From positions 1-34,871 of the forward strand of contig PEAL01000014.1 in NCBI GenBank assembly GCA_002753725.1: a stretch of DNA of 34,871 nt, written 5' to 3'. A program made the position numbers and the translations under genes. Positions 25,355 through 34,273 of the stretch are shown here, piece by piece (within the stretch, counting starts at the first letter, position 1; each line of letters starts with the position of its first letter). A model generated the notes under the pieces. That model saw only the letters and a list, made by a program, of their open reading frames with translations, made no database searches and was not told the origin of the DNA. The DNA is from Deltaproteobacteria bacterium (GTDB taxonomy: Bacteria; Desulfobacterota; Desulfobacteria; Desulfobacterales; Magnetomoraceae).

Positions 25355-26464
25355 ATGCAAAAAAAGCCTCATCAAGTTCCTTTTTTAGATCTTTTACAGA
25401 TCAATATGGCCCATCAAACCGCCATCCAAACTGCCATGAATCAGGTGCTTGAAAGTGGATGGTATATTCTTGGCGAACAGGTAAATGCTTTTGAAAAAGA
25501 ATTTGCAGTCTTTTGTCAGGCAAAACATTGTATTGGAGTGGGAAACGGACTGGATGCGCTTCACTTGATTATCCGGGCCTTGAATATAAAAGCAGGAGAT
25601 GAAGTCATTGTTCCAGCCAACACGTATATTGCCACCTGGCTGGCTGTGACTTATGCTGGTGCAACGCCCGTACCTGTCGAGCCTGATGAAAACACGTACA
25701 ATATTGATCCGAAAAAAATCGAGAACGCCATCACGCCCCATACCCGCGCAATTTTGCCTGTCCATCTATACGGGCAAACAGCAGATATGGACCCCATCAT
25801 CGATATTGCCAGACACCATCATCTGTATGTTATTGAAGATGCTGCCCAAGCACATGGTGCCCGTTACAAAGGCAGACCGGCGGGTAGCCTGGGAGATGCC
25901 GCAGGATTCAGTTTTTATCCTGGAAAAAATTTGGGTGCATTGGGAGATGCTGGCGCCATTGTCACCAACAATGATCACATTGCCGAAAGGGTTCGCCTTT
26001 TGAGAAATTATGGTTCAAAAATAAAGTATACCAATGAAATTCAAGGGATCAATTCCAGGCTGGATGAACTTCAAGCCGGCATTTTGCGTGTTAAACTAAA
26101 CTATCTGGACAGCGAGAATCAACTGCGCCAGAAGTGGGCATCATACTATACTGAACATATGCCAAAAGAGCAGGTGCTGTTGCCATATGTTCCTGATGCG
26201 ATGGAACCGGTCTGGCATTTATTTGTTATCCGCCATTCTCACAGAGATCAACTTCAAAGCAAACTCAAAGAAAAGGGCATTGGAACACTGATTCATTATC
26301 CTATACCGCCTCATATATCAGACGCTTATCAATCCTTAAACCTTCCAAAAGGAACTTTTCCTTTAACTGAACAGATTGCAAGTGAAATATTGAGTTTACC
26401 CATGGGGCCTCATCTCACTGAAGCGGATGTTGAATATGTTTGTAACATTATGAATACGCTATAA
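25355..26464 (+). CDS. DegT/DnrJ/EryC1/StrS family sugar aminotransferase
   Basis: PLP-dependent aminotransferase of the type that aminates keto-sugar nucleotides for surface polysaccharides. In 369 residues: [81 protein letters not shown] and [17 protein letters not shown] with the Schiff-base Lys in YPGKNLG, then RNYGSK and [13 protein letters not shown]. The closest named relatives by these motifs are dTDP-3-amino-hexulose transaminases (FdtB/QdtB-like), but the substrate cannot be read from the sequence. It stands alone; no glycosyltransferase or sugar-nucleotide gene is adjacent. The upstream gap of 101 bp carries a TATAAT (25314-25319) without a clear -35 box. Confidence 0.88.
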   Translation: MQKKPHQVPFLDLLQINMAHQTAIQTAMNQVLESGWYILGEQVNAFEKEFAVFCQAKHCIGVGNGLDALHLIIRALNIKAGDEVIVPANTYIATWLAVTYAGATPVPVEPDENTYNIDPKKIENAITPHTRAILPVHLYGQTADMDPIIDIARHHHLYVIEDAAQAHGARYKGRPAGSLGDAAGFSFYPGKNLGALGDAGAIVTNNDHIAERVRLLRNYGSKIKYTNEIQGINSRLDELQAGILRVKLNYLDSENQLRQKWASYYTEHMPKEQVLLPYVPDAMEPVWHLFVIRHSHRDQLQSKLKEKGIGTLIHYPIPPHISDAYQSLNLPKGTFPLTEQIASEILSLPMGPHLTEADVEYVCNIMNTL

Positions 26465-26534
26465 AAGCAGGGAACCTCCTAAACGGTAACGCAGATAAAA
26501 ACATCTTATTGACAAATTAACGCATTATAAAAAT

Positions 26535-27602
26535 TCAAGATTTATCTTTTTTAAGTTGTTTCGCATATTGACTGATAGTCTTCCACCGTGCTTTTTCAAC
26601 GGCATTTGCTTTCATCGTTTGCCGGTCGGACAAATAACCAAACTCTCTTTTTAATTTCAAGTAACTTTTCAACCGTTTCGGTTCAAGAGAACCATTATGA
26701 ATAGCTTCCTGAACGGCGCAATCTGGTTCATTGACATGACGACAATCTCTAAAATGACACTGTGTCGATAATTTTTCAATATCATCAAAGGCTTGCCTGA
26801 GTCCCTCTTCATCACCCCAGACCTGTATTTCCCGCATTCCGGGTGTATCGATAAAGATACCTCCTCTGGGAAGAACAATTAACTCGCGAAAAGTGGTCGT
26901 ATGACGGCCTCGGCTTCCTAATTCACTGACTTCGTTCACTTTAAGAAGATTCGTTCCGAGAAATGTATTAATGATGGTAGATTTTCCTACGCCAGATGAA
27001 CCGATGAATGCTACCGTTTTTCCTGTTTGGATGTATTTATTTAAATTTTCTAAACCGATATGTTGACAGGCACTGAGAGTGTATACATCAACACCAATAG
27101 CAATTGATTCAACCTCACTTTTTCGTAGATCGATTTCCGGACAAAGATCGGCTTTATTCAAAAGAATAACAGGCATAGCTCCGCTTTCCCAAGCGATAGA
27201 TAAATATCGTTCAATTCTTCTTAAATTAAAATTTAAATCTAACCCAATGACAATAAAGATTGTCTCAACATTTGCGGCAACGACTTGCTCCTCTGTAATT
27301 TGACCTGCAACTTTACGACTAAATACGCTCTTTCTCGGAAGGAGTGCATGGATCATTGCTTTTTGCTCTCCAGCAAGAATAGAAGTGACAACCCAATCAC
27401 CGACTGTTGGAAATTTACTTTTACTATCGGAATCAAATCTGAATTTGCCAGTTACTTCACATGAAAACTCTCCTAAATCACTACATGCAACATAATTGTC
27501 TCTATTCTGTCGGATTATTCTCATTACAGAATAATCCTGATTTCTATATTGTTCATAATGATTTTCAAAGAATTGGGTCCAGCCTAAATCTTTTAATTGC
27601 AT
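26535..27602 (-). CDS. rsgA: Ribosome small subunit-dependent GTPase A (RsgA)
   Basis: Circularly permuted GTPase that checks late 30S maturation. With the start at 27602 the protein has 355 residues. An OB-fold N-terminal domain is followed by the permuted order typical of this family: G4 LLNKAD (148-152), then G1 GSSGVGKST (201-209), then G3 DTPGMRE (252-258). A zinc-knuckle follows with Cys282, Cys287, His289 and Cys295 within QCHFRDCRHVNEPDC. The frame extends 16 codons further upstream, but GGAAAAGAG stands just before the 27602 ATG and the N-terminus LKDLGWTQFFE matches family starts. It lies 20 bp behind the exonuclease III gene, in the same minus-strand operon. Confidence 0.93.
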   Translation of the reverse strand: MQLKDLGWTQFFENHYEQYRNQDYSVMRIIRQNRDNYVACSDLGEFSCEVTGKFRFDSDSKSKFPTVGDWVVTSILAGEQKAMIHALLPRKSVFSRKVAGQITEEQVVAANVETIFIVIGLDLNFNLRRIERYLSIAWESGAMPVILLNKADLCPEIDLRKSEVESIAIGVDVYTLSACQHIGLENLNKYIQTGKTVAFIGSSGVGKSTIINTFLGTNLLKVNEVSELGSRGRHTTTFRELIVLPRGGIFIDTPGMREIQVWGDEEGLRQAFDDIEKLSTQCHFRDCRHVNEPDCAVQEAIHNGSLEPKRLKSYLKLKREFGYLSDRQTMKANAVEKARWKTISQYAKQLKKDKS

Positions 27603-27622
27603 CTTTTTCTCTTTTCCAATGA

Positions 27623-28390
27623 TTATTGAAAGCTCATACCAATGGGACAATGATCTGACCCTGTAATATCTGAATAAATACAGGCATCCTTGACACGATG
27701 GCTGCTGTCCTGATCAACACAAAAGTAGTCAATTCTCCACCCAATATTTTTTTCCCGTGCTTTAAAGCGATAGCTCCACCACGTATATTGACCTGGATTT
27801 TTATTATACATTCTAAATGTATCCATATAGCCTTCATCAAGAAAACGAGTGAACCATTCCCGTTCTTGCGGTGAATATCCTGCATTTTTTTCATTTTTTT
27901 TGGGGTTGGCTAAATCAATGGGGGTATGGGCGACATTGAAATCACCACAAAGGACAACGGTCTTACTTTTTCGTAATTGATTAACGTATGCAAGCAAGGC
28001 CTGGTTAAATTCAATTTTATAATCAATGCGTTTGAGTTTCTCTTGAGCATTGGGAAAATATAAATTGATCAAATAATAATCAGAATATTCAAGGGTAATG
28101 GAACGACCTTCACTATCATGTTCTGGACTGTCAATACCCTTTTTTACACAAAGTGGGGATTCCTTGGCATAAACAGCTACCCCCGAATATCCTTTTTTTT
28201 CAGCACTGTTCCAAAAGGATTGATACCCTGGAATATTTAATAACTCACTTGATAACTGATCTTTGTTTGCTTTGATCTCCTGAATTCCAATAATATAAGG
28301 ATCCATGTTTTGGATGATTTCAATAAACCCTTTTTTTTCCACAGCACGGATGCCATTGACATTCCATGATATCAGTTTTTTTATTTCCAC
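27623..28390 (-). CDS. xth: Exodeoxyribonuclease III / AP endonuclease
   Basis: DNA repair enzyme that cleaves abasic sites and removes 3'-blocking groups. The 255-residue protein shows the full exonuclease-endonuclease-phosphatase set: SWNVNGIRA, IGIQEIKA (metal-binding Glu), KKGYSGVAVY, GDFNVAHTPIDLANPK (catalytic Asp and Asn), TWWSYRFKAREKNIGWRIDYF and TGSDHCPIGMSF (terminal Asp-His). The start codon is GTG (28390), with AAAAGGAA about 11 nt upstream. It lies between the small Cys-motif gene and rsgA, all on the minus strand. Confidence 0.95.
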   Translation of the reverse strand: MEIKKLISWNVNGIRAVEKKGFIEIIQNMDPYIIGIQEIKANKDQLSSELLNIPGYQSFWNSAEKKGYSGVAVYAKESPLCVKKGIDSPEHDSEGRSITLEYSDYYLINLYFPNAQEKLKRIDYKIEFNQALLAYVNQLRKSKTVVLCGDFNVAHTPIDLANPKKNEKNAGYSPQEREWFTRFLDEGYMDTFRMYNKNPGQYTWWSYRFKAREKNIGWRIDYFCVDQDSSHRVKDACIYSDITGSDHCPIGMSFQ

Positions 28391-28406
28391 TGGTCACACA
28401 TTCCTT

Positions 28407-28742
28407 TTATAACGCTTGCGTTTGTAATATATCTATTTTTTTAGGCTGGAGTCTTTTTTGGGTTTGACGATGCAATATCTTTTTTCGAGACCATCTCGAC
28501 CAAAAACCGATGACTCCAGATTGATACGCACGATCAACATTCTCTTGTTGAACGTCCACACCCTTTTGACCGTTTTGTATGGCTTCTCTCAAACAAAGTG
28601 TTTTCTGCTCACATGCCATACATGTTTGGGGGGACATCCTTAAGCCCGTTTCTGTCATAGGAAAAACAGTATCCATATCACTGAAACATTCTGGGAGTGA
28701 TTCGTGCTGATTTGACAAAATGCCCTCTCTTTTATAAACCAT
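28407..28742 (-). CDS. Small uncharacterised protein with a C-x2-C-x5-C motif
   Basis: A protein of 111 residues (ATG at 28742) or 118 if a GTG at 28763 is used; neither start has a strong ribosome binding site. It carries CMACEQKTLCLREAI (C-x2-C-x5-C) and then a highly basic region, VIGFWSRWSRKKILHRQTQKR. The cysteines could bind a metal or cluster, and the basic segment could contact nucleic acid. I recall similar short proteins (Cys triplet, then FxxRWSRKK) in Desulfobacteraceae without known function. It is the first gene of the minus-strand group with xth and rsgA, 16 bp before xth, which hints at a DNA- or RNA-linked role without proof. Confidence 0.6.
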   Translation of the reverse strand: MVYKREGILSNQHESLPECFSDMDTVFPMTETGLRMSPQTCMACEQKTLCLREAIQNGQKGVDVQQENVDRAYQSGVIGFWSRWSRKKILHRQTQKRLQPKKIDILQTQAL

Positions 28743-28780
28743 GCATTTGAGGAACAAGGCCACACTTTTATTTATCGCTA

Positions 28781-28800
28781 CAAGGCTGGCATCAACCTTG
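28781..28800. promoter_or_regulatory. 8-bp hairpin/dyad upstream of the Cys-motif gene
   Basis: CAAGGCTG and CAACCTTG (one G-U pair if RNA) flank a GCAT loop, 18 bp from the possible GTG start of the minus-strand gene and inside the divergent gap 28764-29023. It could be a leader-RNA hairpin or an operator for either direction. Confidence 0.3.
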
Positions 28801-28901
28801 ATAGTTGTCAGTTTTTTAACGGTAAATGAAGATTTGGCTTTGTTACATTACAGGATATGATAATAATCAATAAATATAAAATAATCAATTCAATAAATTT
28901 C

Positions 28902-28931
28902 GAGCGTGGTATTCATGATTACCTCATGCTC
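28902..28931. promoter_or_regulatory. Imperfect palindrome just upstream of the sigma-54 promoter
   Basis: GAGCGTG (28902-28908) and CATGCTC (28925-28931) pair over 7 bp with one G-T, and inner GTA/TAC extends the dyad. It ends 12 bp before the -24 element of the sigma-54 promoter. It could bind a regulator, though activators of this promoter class usually bind further upstream. Confidence 0.3.
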
Positions 28932-28943
28932 ATTATTTCTGTA

Positions 28944-28959
28944 TGGCTCGAAAATTGCA
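28944..28959 (+). promoter_or_regulatory. Sigma-54 (RpoN) promoter for the chemoreceptor gene
   Basis: TGGCTCGAAAATTGCA matches the sigma-54 consensus TGGCACGNNNNTTGCW at all but one defined position, with the required GG (28945-28946) and GC (28957-28958) ten bases apart. Transcription would start near 28970, about 55 bp before the ATG at 29024. This implies activation by an enhancer-binding protein and possibly co-regulation with motility genes. Confidence 0.75.
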
Positions 28960-29023
28960 CATAATATTTGTCACATATGGCATTCAATAATTTTAACCGC
29001 TTGTTTTATAAGGATATTATCCA

Positions 29024-31027
29024 ATGCGCTTAATTGGTCATCTTAAAAAAAGAATTCATTTTCGGAATATTGGTATTGCAAGCAAGATATCCATGTTTTT
29101 TAGTATGTTGCTCATTTGTTTGCTGGTAATTATTGGAAGTGTTTTTTTACATCAACAGAACGTATTAATACAAAATGTTATAGAAACCCGAAAGAATCAG
29201 TATGAAGTCATGATTCAAAAAAGAAAGAACCATGTGTATCAATCGTTGAAAGTTTCTGTTCAGGCATATAATCGGATCATGGCGCAATCTGTATTGTTCA
29301 GCTTGTATGATTTGGACCCTATTACTGCAGAATATATGCTAAAAGTATTTATGGAGCCTAAATGGTTGATGGGTATTATTGTCTATGATGAAATGAATCA
29401 AATTTTTACATCCATCTGGCGCGGAGAAAACGATAATTTGGAATTTTTTAGTGGAGTATTTCCATATCAATCACAAGTTGATCAATATCTTGTGGATCTA
29501 CAAGACTGTATTTATAAAAAGCATAAAATTGGGCAGGTTAAAGTGATTTACACCGATGCGATGGTTCATAAAGAGTTAGAGCATCTTAAGCAGGAAGCTG
29601 CCGATCAACTCATGCAAGATGAAAACATGTCAAGAAAAAAGCTTTTTGAGGTGGGGATGACCCAGGTGATCATTTCTTTTATTGGCGCACTGTTCATGTT
29701 GGGTATAGCGCTGGTCATTGGCCGTTCGTTGACTCAACCTATTCTTCGGGTCTCATCCTGTATCCATGAAATGGGAAAGAATAATCTGTTGGCATCATTG
29801 CCTGAAAAAGATCTAAAACGCGGTGATGAAATCGGAGTTATTGCACGCGGGTATGAGACCACCCGAATCAATCTTTCGACAATTATTTCAACCTTTCGAC
29901 AAAATTCAATCAATCTTGCTGAAGCCTCTGAATCTCTGAAGCTGGACTCATCATCATTGTTTGAGTTTTCAGAAGATATGAGTGGTGATGCTGATGGTGT
30001 TGTTAAAAATGCTGAAGAAAATGGTAATTATGTCACTGCGATTGCGGAATCCACTTCTCAGATTTCTATCAATGTGAACAATACCAATGAAAAAATTGCA
30101 CAACTGAGTACCAATATTGATACGGTGGCAACATCCGCCAGTCAGGCATCTGTCAATATGTCAGAAATAACCAGTAATATTGAAAAAATTTCATCCGATA
30201 TCAATACGGTCAATTCCTCCATTGAAACCATGTCCAGCAATTTAGCCACTGTTTCCCTGAATTCATCTGAAACAGTCAAAATTTCAGAAGCTGCCAACAA
30301 GCAAATTAATAAGAGCCTGGATGCCTTGACCAAGCTCCAAAAAGCATCAGATTCCATTCAAAGTGCGGTTAAGATTATCAGTACAATATCCACGCAAACA
30401 AATTTATTGGCATTAAATGCTACCATTGAAGCGGTCCGCGGTGGAGATGCTGGCATTCGATTTGGTGTGGTTGCAGAAGAAGTGAAAAATTTGGCAGGCA
30501 AAACAGCCAATGCAAATAATCAGATTGGAAAGTTACTCAAGGAGATTCGCAACCACATTGATATTACATTCGAGAGTATACAAGAAACCAGTCAGGTTAT
30601 AAAAAAAGTACTTGAAAATAATATCTATATCGGCGAAGCTATCTCCAGACAAAGTGACGCCTCCAATGCAATTACCATGTCTGTGGACTCTATCGCAGCA
30701 TCAGCGGGTGAATCCGCAGAACGAATCAAACATGCCAATGATGGTCTGAAAGAAATCAAGACCTCGGCTTCAGAAGTTGCAACGGTTGCTCGTGAATCTG
30801 CAATAAATATATCTGAAGTGGCAGAGGGCATCGGAGATATTGCGAAATCCAGTGGGGCGGCTTCCGGCGGAATCAGCAAGCTTATTGCTGATATACGAAA
30901 TATTCAGTATGCGACATACAACATAACGGATGTGGCATCTGCTCATAAAAAGAATTCGGAACAATTATCTCAAATGGCTGTCAATTTAAAAAAAGCAGTA
31001 TCCAGTTTTCGAATTGAACAGGAATAA
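29024..31027 (+). CDS. Methyl-accepting chemotaxis protein
   Basis: Membrane chemoreceptor signalling to CheA/CheW. The 667-residue protein has membrane segment 1 (about 22-42), a periplasmic sensor of about 170 residues with MGIIVYDEMNQIFTSIW, membrane segment 2 (about 214-233), a HAMP domain (about 234-290; includes LTQPILRVSSCIHEMGKN and GDEIGVIARGYETT) and a long alpha-helical signalling domain. The hairpin tip reads LLALNATIEAVRGGDAGIRFGVVAEEVKNLAGKTANANNQ in full, shown here only for residues 461-480 and beyond; it keeps LNA-IEA-R and VVAEEV but has GIRFG where most receptors have GRGFA. No pentapeptide tether for CheR is seen at the C-terminus. The gene sits behind a sigma-54 promoter and 8 bp before rlmD. 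Confidence 0.92.
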   Translation: MRLIGHLKKRIHFRNIGIASKISMFFSMLLICLLVIIGSVFLHQQNVLIQNVIETRKNQYEVMIQKRKNHVYQSLKVSVQAYNRIMAQSVLFSLYDLDPITAEYMLKVFMEPKWLMGIIVYDEMNQIFTSIWRGENDNLEFFSGVFPYQSQVDQYLVDLQDCIYKKHKIGQVKVIYTDAMVHKELEHLKQEAADQLMQDENMSRKKLFEVGMTQVIISFIGALFMLGIALVIGRSLTQPILRVSSCIHEMGKNNLLASLPEKDLKRGDEIGVIARGYETTRINLSTIISTFRQNSINLAEASESLKLDSSSLFEFSEDMSGDADGVVKNAEENGNYVTAIAESTSQISINVNNTNEKIAQLSTNIDTVATSASQASVNMSEITSNIEKISSDINTVNSSIETMSSNLATVSLNSSETVKISEAANKQINKSLDALTKLQKASDSIQSAVKIISTISTQTNLLALNATIEAVRGGDAGIRFGVVAEEVKNLAGKTANANNQIGKLLKEIRNHIDITFESIQETSQVIKKVLENNIYIGEAISRQSDASNAITMSVDSIAASAGESAERIKHANDGLKEIKTSASEVATVARESAINISEVAEGIGDIAKSSGAASGGISKLIADIRNIQYATYNITDVASAHKKNSEQLSQMAVNLKKAVSSFRIEQE

Positions 31028-31035
31028 AAAATCTT

Positions 31036-32439
31036 ATGAAAAAAGGCGCTGAATTACAATTAACGATCGATGGCATGGCCATTGGTGGACGCGGTCTGGC
31101 AAAACAAGATGGAATGGTTATCTTTGTTGATCATGCGGTTGAAGGCGACATTGTCCTTGCAAGGATTGTTCGAAAAAAAAAGCAATATGCAGAAGCCAGA
31201 ACCCTTGAAATTCTTTTCCCTTCACCCTATCGCATTGCTCCATTATGTTCGTATAATGCCTATTGCGGTGGATGTAAATGGCAATTCATTGATTATAATC
31301 GTCAAATTGTTTACAAGCAGCAGCACATTGCAGAAGCATTGCATCATATCGGCGGTATAAAGGATGTGCTTGTTCATCCCACGATGCCCTCACCGGATAT
31401 TTTTGAATACCGAAATAAAATGGAATTTTCTTGTTCAGATCGCCGGTGGCTGATGCGTTCAGAAATGGATGACACCATTGATCGAAGTTTTGCTCTGGGG
31501 CTGCATGTCCCGGGAACATTTGATAAGGTATTGGATATTCAAACATGTCTTTTGCAACAAAAACAGGGAAATGCAATTCTGTCAGATGTTCGGTCATTCA
31601 TGAAACAATCCGGTGAACCTGCCTATGGGTTGAAATCCCACCAGGGGTTCTGGCGGTTTTGCGTGTTACGTCATTCCAGGGCACATAATCAGTGGATGGT
31701 CAATATTGTGACATCTACCGATCACCCTGATTTACTTCAAAATATGGCCGATAGTCTTTGTCAAAAACACGAAAATATTGCTTCATTTATTCACCAGATA
31801 TCTTCACGAAAAGCTGCCATTGCTGTGGGGGAGTCAGAAAAATGTCTGAAAGGTCAGGAATGGATTGAAGATTACATTGGCCCATTTGGATTTAATATTT
31901 CTGCCAGTTCTTTTTTTCAAACCAATACACAGGCTGTGGCCCATTTGTATCAAACCGTCAAGACCTATGCGCGATTAAAACCAACGGATAGAGTTTTAGA
32001 TCTTTTCTGTGGAACTGGAACCATCGCCATATGGCTTGCGGATCAATGTGCATCTGTGACCGGTATCGAAAATGTTCCAGATGCTGTATCCAATGCCAAT
32101 CATAATTGTGAAAAAAATAATATCACCAATTGTCGCTTTATTTGTGGTGATATCAAAGACAGCCTGCCCCAGCTTAATGAAAAAGCCGATGTTGTTATCA
32201 TGGACCCACCACGAGCAGGAACCCACCCAAAAGTAATCCCTCACTTACTGTCAATGGGCCCTCGACGAATTATCTATGTGTCCTGCAATCCATCAACCCT
32301 GGCACGGGATTTAAATCTGCTGTCATCAGACTACAGGGTTGCTGAAGTCCAACCGGTGGATATGTTTCCCCATACCTTTCATACTGAAGCTGTCGCACGA
32401 TTGGAAAAGAAATCAACCGGAAGCGTAACACCATTATAG
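31036..32439 (+). CDS. rlmD: 23S rRNA (uracil-5-)-methyltransferase RlmD (RumA family)
   Basis: Uses S-adenosylmethionine to methylate a uracil in 23S rRNA (or, in close relatives, tRNA). The 467-residue protein has an N-terminal TRAM domain (about 1-60; IDGMAIGGRGLAKQDGMVIF) and a 4Fe-4S cluster motif CSYNAYCGGCKWQ with a later Cys. The Rossmann methyltransferase domain has VLDLFCGTGTIAIWLA, MDPPRAGTHPKV and the catalytic YVSCNPSTLARDL, then HTEAVARLE. It begins 8 bp after the chemoreceptor stop, using AGGAATAA at that stop as a weak ribosome binding site. RlmD and RlmCD-type enzymes cannot be told apart here with certainty. Confidence 0.88.
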   Translation: MKKGAELQLTIDGMAIGGRGLAKQDGMVIFVDHAVEGDIVLARIVRKKKQYAEARTLEILFPSPYRIAPLCSYNAYCGGCKWQFIDYNRQIVYKQQHIAEALHHIGGIKDVLVHPTMPSPDIFEYRNKMEFSCSDRRWLMRSEMDDTIDRSFALGLHVPGTFDKVLDIQTCLLQQKQGNAILSDVRSFMKQSGEPAYGLKSHQGFWRFCVLRHSRAHNQWMVNIVTSTDHPDLLQNMADSLCQKHENIASFIHQISSRKAAIAVGESEKCLKGQEWIEDYIGPFGFNISASSFFQTNTQAVAHLYQTVKTYARLKPTDRVLDLFCGTGTIAIWLADQCASVTGIENVPDAVSNANHNCEKNNITNCRFICGDIKDSLPQLNEKADVVIMDPPRAGTHPKVIPHLLSMGPRRIIYVSCNPSTLARDLNLLSSDYRVAEVQPVDMFPHTFHTEAVARLEKKSTGSVTPL

Positions 32440-32591
32440 TGATGTAATAATGAACAATCAGGTAGAAATGAAAATAAAGATTGATCATCCTCTAAAGACT
32501 GGTATATTACATGCAAAATTGAAAGCGTTTTGCTTGAAATTGTATTTTTCAGGACTTTGGGAATGATCATAATTTTTACGGAGGATTTGCT

Positions 32592-33293
32592 ATGAAATTG
32601 TCAAAACGTACCATGCATGTGTTGATACTTTGTCTTGTTTTCGGATGGGCATCATCCGGGCTTGCAGAGACAAAAGAAGACAGAAAAATTACCAACGCAA
32701 TTGAGGTTTTAAATGAATTAAGTGCTATTCCGGAAGATGCTATACCACCATCATTACTCAATAATGCTTATGGAGTTGCCATTATTCCATCTCTTTTAAA
32801 AATTGGATTTATCGCTGGTGGCCGTTATGGCAAAGGTGTTTTGATGGTCCGCACAGAATCCAATCGATGGAGTAATCCTTCCTTTATTTATATTGCCGGT
32901 GCAAGTTTTGGTTATCAAATCGGTGCGCAATCTACAGATATTGTGTTGGTGTTTAAAAGCAAAAAAAGTGTTGATTCCATAACAACTGGAAAGATTACCC
33001 TCGGTGCCGATGTTTCCGTTGCAGCAGGCCCTGTCGGACGTTTGGCTGGCGCTGGAACCGATATCCTGCTGAGGTCTGAAATCTATTCTTATTCAAGAAA
33101 TCGGGGTTTTTTTGCGGGTATTTGTCTTGAAGGTGCAGTCCTCAATATTGACAAAGGTGCGAATGTTAATTTTTATAAAAAAACATACATAACCGCTGCG
33201 GAAATCTTTGACAATAAAGACCTTGAATCGCCCCTTCTTGCATCAAAATTACGACAATGCTTAATAGGTTATACCCGTCAGCAACAACAATAA
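32592..33293 (+). CDS. SYLF (YSC84-like) domain exported protein
   Basis: A 233-residue protein with a signal peptide (MKLSKRTMHVLILCL, cleavage likely after SSGLA) and a SYLF/Ysc84 actin-binding-like domain: LNNAYGVAIIPSLLKIGFIAGGRYGKGVLMVR, quoted in parts (AYGVAIIPS; GGRYGKGVLMVR), then YQIGAQSTDIVLVFKS, ISLGADVSVAAGPVGR-type segment (ITLGADVSVAAGPVGR) and RGFFAGICLEGAVL. SYLF domains bind lipids in eukaryotes; in bacteria these are periplasmic or outer-membrane-associated proteins of unknown role. ACGGAGGA lies before the ATG. It precedes the DUF3108 gene, with a 119 bp gap. Confidence 0.88.
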   Translation: MKLSKRTMHVLILCLVFGWASSGLAETKEDRKITNAIEVLNELSAIPEDAIPPSLLNNAYGVAIIPSLLKIGFIAGGRYGKGVLMVRTESNRWSNPSFIYIAGASFGYQIGAQSTDIVLVFKSKKSVDSITTGKITLGADVSVAAGPVGRLAGAGTDILLRSEIYSYSRNRGFFAGICLEGAVLNIDKGANVNFYKKTYITAAEIFDNKDLESPLLASKLRQCLIGYTRQQQQ

Positions 33294-33412
33294 CGTCAAA
33301 ACTCTCTGCTAATATCAAAATAAAAAAGAGATATACAGCGATTGAAAATCATAATAGTGAGGCTGGCCAAGAATGTTAAGGAATGTTTTTAGATCTGAAG
33401 GATACATGTAAA

Positions 33413-34174
33413 ATGAACGTCCCAACAAGAATCAAATTATTGCTGATCTTTCTGATTTGCATATTATCTGGCAATACCACCTTTGCCGATCAACCCATTT
33501 CCGCATTTTATCCAGGAGAAAAATTGACCTATCGCTTGAAATGGGGATTTATACCGGCAGGGCAATCGGTTCTTGAAGTCTTACCTTACGAAACAATCAA
33601 TGGTTATCAATCCTTTCATTTTCAACTCAAAGCAAAAACCAATACGTTTGTGGATAAATTCTACCAGGTTCGGGATCAAATAGACGCTTATGCATCGATT
33701 GACATGAAACACTCTGTTCATTATCAAAAAAGTGTTCGTGAAGGCCGAACAAAGCGTGATGTTATCGTTTTGTTTGACAGTACCAAAAAGTTTGTACAAT
33801 ACAGCAATTTTGATCAGAAAAAACCTCCTGTCAGTATTTCCTCGCAAACATTTGATCCGCTGTCTGCTTTTTATTACGTGCGTTTGTTTGATCCCAATAC
33901 CAACAAAAATATTTCTGCGTCAGTGACTGATGGTAAAAAATGCGTGACAGGTTCTGTTCAGTACATCAAACAGGAATCTATCACCGTTCCTTTTGGTACC
34001 TTTTCAACATGGCTCATCGAACCTGATATTAAAGATGTTGGTGGCGTGTTTGAAAAAAGTACAAATGCAAAGATTCAAATATGGGTAACCGATGATGAAC
34101 GCCATATTCCCGTTTTATTAAAAAGCAAAGTGATTGTGGGGAGCTTTTACGCGGAGTTGATAAAAATTGAATGA
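33413..34174 (+). CDS. DUF3108 family exported protein
   Basis: A 253-residue protein with signal peptide (IKLLLIFLICILSG, cleavage likely after TTFA) and a DUF3108 domain: AFYPGEKLTYRLKWGFIPAGQ, here cut to FYPGEKLTYRLKWGFIPAG, then FHFQLKAKTNTFVDKFYQVRD, FDPLSAFYYVRL and a C-terminal VWVTDDERHIPV-like IQIWVTDDERHIPVLLKSK. The family is predicted to be periplasmic and beta-rich, and occurs widely in Gram-negatives without known function. ATG 33413 directly precedes the signal peptide; an ATG 10 codons upstream (33383) would add a poor leader. GAAGGA lies about 10 nt before 33413. A convergent terminator follows. Confidence 0.85.
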   Translation: MNVPTRIKLLLIFLICILSGNTTFADQPISAFYPGEKLTYRLKWGFIPAGQSVLEVLPYETINGYQSFHFQLKAKTNTFVDKFYQVRDQIDAYASIDMKHSVHYQKSVREGRTKRDVIVLFDSTKKFVQYSNFDQKKPPVSISSQTFDPLSAFYYVRLFDPNTNKNISASVTDGKKCVTGSVQYIKQESITVPFGTFSTWLIEPDIKDVGGVFEKSTNAKIQIWVTDDERHIPVLLKSKVIVGSFYAELIKIE

Positions 34175-34212
34175 GCATTGAAAGAAAACTGAGCAATGAA
34201 AAACAAAAAAAA

Positions 34213-34232
34213 GGGATCATAAAAATGATCCC
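34213..34232 (+). terminator. Bidirectional intrinsic terminator between DUF3108 gene and cheW
   Basis: GGGATCAT and ATGATCCC form a perfect 8-bp stem with an AAAA loop. Eight As precede it (a T-run for cheW on the minus strand) and TTCCTCTT follows on the plus strand. It lies between the convergent genes ending at 34174 and 34274. Confidence 0.85.
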
Positions 34233-34273
34233 TTCCTCTTATTGAAAAAAATATTTATTGCTTGATTGCGATG

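Noticed and set aside
32500..32515. Second sigma-54-like site before the SYLF gene (TGGTATATTACATGCA)
   Set aside because: GG-N10-GC spacing fits, but other defined positions do not match the consensus, so chance is likely in AT-rich DNA.
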